From Pectobacterium zantedeschiae (GTDB taxonomy: Bacteria > Pseudomonadota > Gammaproteobacteria > Enterobacterales > Enterobacteriaceae), in the NCBI RefSeq assembly GCF_004137795.1, contig NZ_NWTM01000001.1:2159229-2223228 (forward strand): a DNA stretch of 64,000 nt. Direction: 5' to 3'. Made by a program: the position numbers and the translations under genes. This document shows, piece after piece, positions 62,647 to 64,000 of the stretch. Below the pieces are notes generated by a model. It was not told the DNA's origin. It saw nothing but the letters and a program-made list of their open reading frames with translations, and ran no database searches. Every line of letters begins with the position of its first letter. Positions within the stretch are counted from its first letter, which is position 1.

Positions 62647-64000
62647 TTAACCCGCGAACTGGCGGAACAGGGCTTTACCGCGTAAGAGTCGTAGCCCCAA
62701 CCAGCCACCGCAGAGCGACAAAAGGAACGCCGCGATTAACGGAAGCGTTATCCACATCGTGATATTCGGCTCCCAGGCAAAGTTAAAGACCTTCCGCTGC
62801 AACAGCCACAGAGCCGACTCTGCACCAATCGCCGCCGCCGTTCCCGCCACGAGTCCCAGTACCGCGAACTCACACCATAGCGTGGTGCGCAGCAAGCGTA
62901 ATCCCGCGCCCAGCGTACGGTAAACCATCAACTCTTGACGCCGTTGACGCATCCCGACCTGAATTTGTGCCAGCAACAGCAGCACGCCGCAGAACAGTAC
63001 CAGTATGACCATAATCTCTAGCGCACGACTTACCTGCTGCAAGACTTGCCCCACCTGACGCAGAATACTGCCGATATCCATCACGCTAACCGTCGGGAAC
63101 TGACGATTCAGTTGGGTAATCATCTTCTCATCGCCATCGTAGCGGAAGCTGGTCAGCCAGGACTGTGGCTGGTTATCCAACGCCCCCACGGGGAAAATAA
63201 AGAAGAAGTTCGGGCGCAGGCTTTCCCAATCAACCTGACGGAAGCTGGTCACTGTGGCGCTAAACGGCTGCGTGTCGCCGGTAAAGGTCAGCGTATCGCC
63301 AATCTTGATACCCATCTCTTTGGCTTCTTTCGCTTCCATCGAGACTTCACCCGCCTTCGGTGCTTCCCCTTCCACCAGCACGTTGTGCTGCGGAATCCCG
63401 TTCATCCAGGTTAGGTTCAGTTCACGATTCACCGTGTTACCGCCCGGATCGTCCTCATGGATCACTTCTGTCGCGATCTGCTGATTAATTTCCGTCAGCC
63501 GCGCACGAATAATCGGGAAGAATTGCTCCGGCGTCACGTCATGCTGAGAAAGGAAATCCTGCACCTGTGGCACCTGCTCCTTCGTGATATTCAGCAGGAA
63601 ATAGTTCGGGCTGCCTGGCGGCAATTGCTGCTGCCAGCGATCCAGTAAATCGCCACGCATCACCAGTAGCAGCGCCAAGAGCATGAAAGACAGCGAAAAT
63701 GCAGCCAGTTGACTGAGCGTCGACCACGGCTGGCGCAACAGGCGATTAATGGCCAGACGCAACGCCAGGCGTTTAACCGTCAAACGTCGTAATAACAGCA
63801 ACCCGCCCCAGCCGATAACGCCCAACAGTAACGACAGCACCGCCACACCGCCTAGCAGCGACCACAGCAGCACGCCGCCACCGGACAACACAGCCAGCAG
63901 GCCGACGACAATAAGCTGGACAATCGGCAGGTAGTAGCGCAGCGGCCACACATTCGCCACCACATCCTGACGCAGCACACGCAGCGGCTGCGTCGCCAAT
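62647..64000 (-). CDS. ybbP: ABC transporter permease YbbP, C-terminal part
   Basis: At least 450 residues, running off the right edge; E. coli YbbP has about 804. FtsX-like permease: membrane helices near the start of this part (PIVQLIVVGLLAVLSGGG; SLLGGVAVLSLLLGVIGWGG), another at LAAFSLSFMLLALLLVM, a periplasmic domain (about 140-320), and the final FtsX helices (LEIMVILVLFCGVLLLLAQ; WITLPLIAAFLLSLCGGWL). RQRRQELMVYRTLGAG is the cytoplasmic coupling segment. The partner ATPase ybbA should lie further upstream, outside the window. Confidence 0.88.
   Translation of the reverse strand, partial: LATQPLRVLRQDVVANVWPLRYYLPIVQLIVVGLLAVLSGGGVLLWSLLGGVAVLSLLLGVIGWGGLLLLRRLTVKRLALRLAINRLLRQPWSTLSQLAAFSLSFMLLALLLVMRGDLLDRWQQQLPPGSPNYFLLNITKEQVPQVQDFLSQHDVTPEQFFPIIRARLTEINQQIATEVIHEDDPGGNTVNRELNLTWMNGIPQHNVLVEGEAPKAGEVSMEAKEAKEMGIKIGDTLTFTGDTQPFSATVTSFRQVDWESLRPNFFFIFPVGALDNQPQSWLTSFRYDGDEKMITQLNRQFPTVSVMDIGSILRQVGQVLQQVSRALEIMVILVLFCGVLLLLAQIQVGMRQRRQELMVYRTLGAGLRLLRTTLWCEFAVLGLVAGTAAAIGAESALWLLQRKVFNFAWEPNITMWITLPLIAAFLLSLCGGWLGLRLLRGKALFRQFAG

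Overview
The window reads as chromosome of a plant-associated enterobacterium. A soft-rot Pectobacterium or a close relative is my best guess, inferred from enterobacterial core genes in familiar order (lipB-lipA-tatE-crcB-cspE, ypfM-yffB-dapE-ypfN, dapA-bamC-purC, gcvR-bcp-bepA-arsC, upp-uraA-hda, purM-purN) broken up by accessory clusters. I see no rRNA, tRNA, CRISPR array, prophage or insertion sequence.

Layout. 1-3.0 kb: lipoate synthesis (lipB partial, lipA), tatE, a fluoride riboswitch in front of crcB, and cspE. 3.2-8.6 kb: an amino-acid racemase, then an accessory group of two paralogous metallo-beta-lactamase-fold proteins with an altered metal motif, an NTF2-like protein, a DsbA-like oxidoreductase and a divergent LysR regulator. 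8.8-11.6 kb: the 19-residue ypfM, then yffB-dapE-M15 peptidase-ypfN. 11.6-18.7 kb: a LysR regulator divergent from a carboxylate catabolic operon (CitMHS transporter, an AtuA-like protein split into two genes, atoD-atoA-atoB). 18.8-21.7 kb: a chemoreceptor, esterase ypfH and a DUF1272 protein.

21.8-41.4 kb is the most interesting part. It holds a FecI-type ECF sigma factor and FecR regulator, a TonB-dependent transducer-receptor, its own TonB-ExbB-ExbD, an SbmA/YddA-type ABC transporter, an exported S9 peptidase, a second TldD/TldE protease pair, a thioredoxin-fusion protein and a lipoprotein subtilase autotransporter. I found by eye a 26-bp motif (TG[T/A]C[A/G]CTTTT, 9 nt, TTGCACA) with identical spacing at four places: before the autotransporter, before the receptor-ABC-peptidase operon, before tonB-exbB-exbD and before the TldE/TldD pair. 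This looks like the promoter set of the local ECF sigma factor. It ties the genes into one regulon, which I propose makes, imports and degrades a peptide or protein-derived ligand.

41.4-64 kb: three small unknown genes, tmcA, yeaL, purC, bamC, dapA, a cupin and AraC pair, a 71-bp tandem repeat in front of gcvR, bcp, bepA, arsC-like yfgD, hda (CTG start), uraA, upp, purM-purN (PurR site), a Fur-box-controlled binding protein and siderophore receptor, speG, and the C-terminal part of the ybbP permease running off the right edge.
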